DNA of 6,124 nt, from the NCBI GenBank assembly GCA_028065725.1, contig JAPTVL010000078.1, forward strand, positions 1 to 6,124, given 5' to 3'. The translations under genes and the position numbers were made by a program. Below, in pieces: positions 5,940-6,124 of this stretch (positions are counted from its first letter, which is position 1; each line of letters starts with the position of its first letter). Source of the DNA: Betaproteobacteria bacterium (GTDB lineage: Bacteria > Pseudomonadota > Gammaproteobacteria > Burkholderiales > Rhodocyclaceae). The notes under the pieces are model-generated. The model ran no database searches, was not told the origin of the DNA, and saw only the letters and a program-made list of their open reading frames with translations.

Positions 5940-6124
5940 ACGATCCAATCCCTTGGATTTTTTGCGCAGCGGCAGCGCACGGCGCATGCCCTCAATGGTC
6001 GAAGGCTCGTTGCCTTTGGCTCGATCGGGAAGCTGACGTTCGGAGATCGTCTGCCCGAGCAAGCTGATTCGCCGCGTCAATTCTTCGTGCGTCAGCCCGT
6101 ATTCAGACAACCGCTCCTGAGGAA
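5937..6124 (-). CDS. Unknown protein, C-terminal 61 residues only
   Basis: This is an open frame entering from the right edge and ending in TGA at 5937-5939. The visible residues include EYGLTHEELTRRISLLGQTI (about 7-26), SERQLPDRAKGNEPS and a basic tail RRALPLRKKSKGLDR. The first half looks helical and amphipathic (THEELTRRISLL), and the tail is Lys/Arg-rich, which could bind nucleic acid, but no family is recognised. A role in element maintenance or DNA processing would be a guess. Support for it being a real gene is the uninterrupted frame over the available 188 nt, a sensible amino-acid composition, and the convergent arrangement with the plus-strand transglycosylase, 25 nt from stop to stop. 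Confidence 0.6.
   Translation of the reverse strand, partial: PQERLSEYGLTHEELTRRISLLGQTISERQLPDRAKGNEPSTIEGMRRALPLRKKSKGLDR
5943..5963 (+). terminator. Rho-independent terminator for the VirB1-like gene
   Basis: The stem ATCCAA (5943-5948) and TTGGAT (5953-5958) closes a TCCC loop and is followed by T residues to 5963 (six Ts counting the last base of the stem). It lies 32 nt after the stop of the plus-strand gene. The stem is short and only moderately stable, though the upstream nested palindrome may assist. It overlaps the codons for the C-terminal KKSKGLDR of the convergent gene. Confidence 0.6.

Noticed and set aside
5851..6036. Plus-strand 61-codon open frame
   Set aside because: It begins inside the transglycosylase in another frame, runs through both hairpins and the convergent gene, and has no ribosome site or motif.
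1..6124. Search for CRISPR arrays, tRNA or rRNA genes, insertion-sequence ends and att-like repeats
   Set aside because: No regularly spaced repeats, tRNA-like cloverleaf segments, transposase motifs or terminal inverted repeats were seen on reading both strands.

Overview
The window is a GC-rich stretch (roughly 60-65% by eye) that looks like accessory DNA from a proteobacterium, probably beta or gamma. It carries the first part of a type IVb 'thin' pilus operon of the kind known from IncI1 plasmid R64 and from PAPI-1-like integrative and conjugative elements (ICEs). Such pili attach donor cells to recipients during conjugation. The host cannot be named from the sequence, and no integrase, att site, relaxase or phage gene lies inside the window.

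Minus strand, read right to left from about 5229 to 1, is one tightly packed operon. Its genes are a PilL/TcpQ-like exported protein (5229-4162), a short SLT-family lytic transglycosylase (4160-3732), a PilN lipoprotein secretin (3735-1996), the PilO accessory protein (1999-593), the PilP periplasmic protein (603-115), and the first 37 complete codons of a PilQ/GspE-type assembly ATPase (113-1, cut by the window edge). The junctions are a 1-nt gap, an ATGA overlap, a GTGA overlap, an 11-nt overlap and a 1-nt gap. This indicates translational coupling and assembly of one machine: a secretin channel in the outer membrane with its PilL-like partner, a peptidoglycan-cutting enzyme, an inner-membrane platform (PilO/PilP) and a cytoplasmic motor (PilQ). 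The order is L-transglycosylase-N-O-P-Q, so the transglycosylase sits where R64 has pilM.

Plus strand: a second, VirB1-like lytic transglycosylase is divergently transcribed from about 5321 (possibly 5228) to 5911. Two imperfect dyads lie in the short region between it and pilL and may be regulatory. At its 3' end there is a nested palindrome, then a compact hairpin followed by a T tract that fits a Rho-independent terminator. The T-tract hairpin lies inside the 3' end of a convergent minus-strand gene of unknown function, whose C-terminal 61 residues are visible (6124-5937).

No wholly new system is evident. The less ordinary points are a threefold repeated module architecture in the PilL-like protein, an N0 secretin domain split by a Gly/Pro-rich insert, two different lytic transglycosylases flanking pilL with neither showing a clear Sec signal peptide, and back-to-back start codons of the two divergent genes sharing a CATG.
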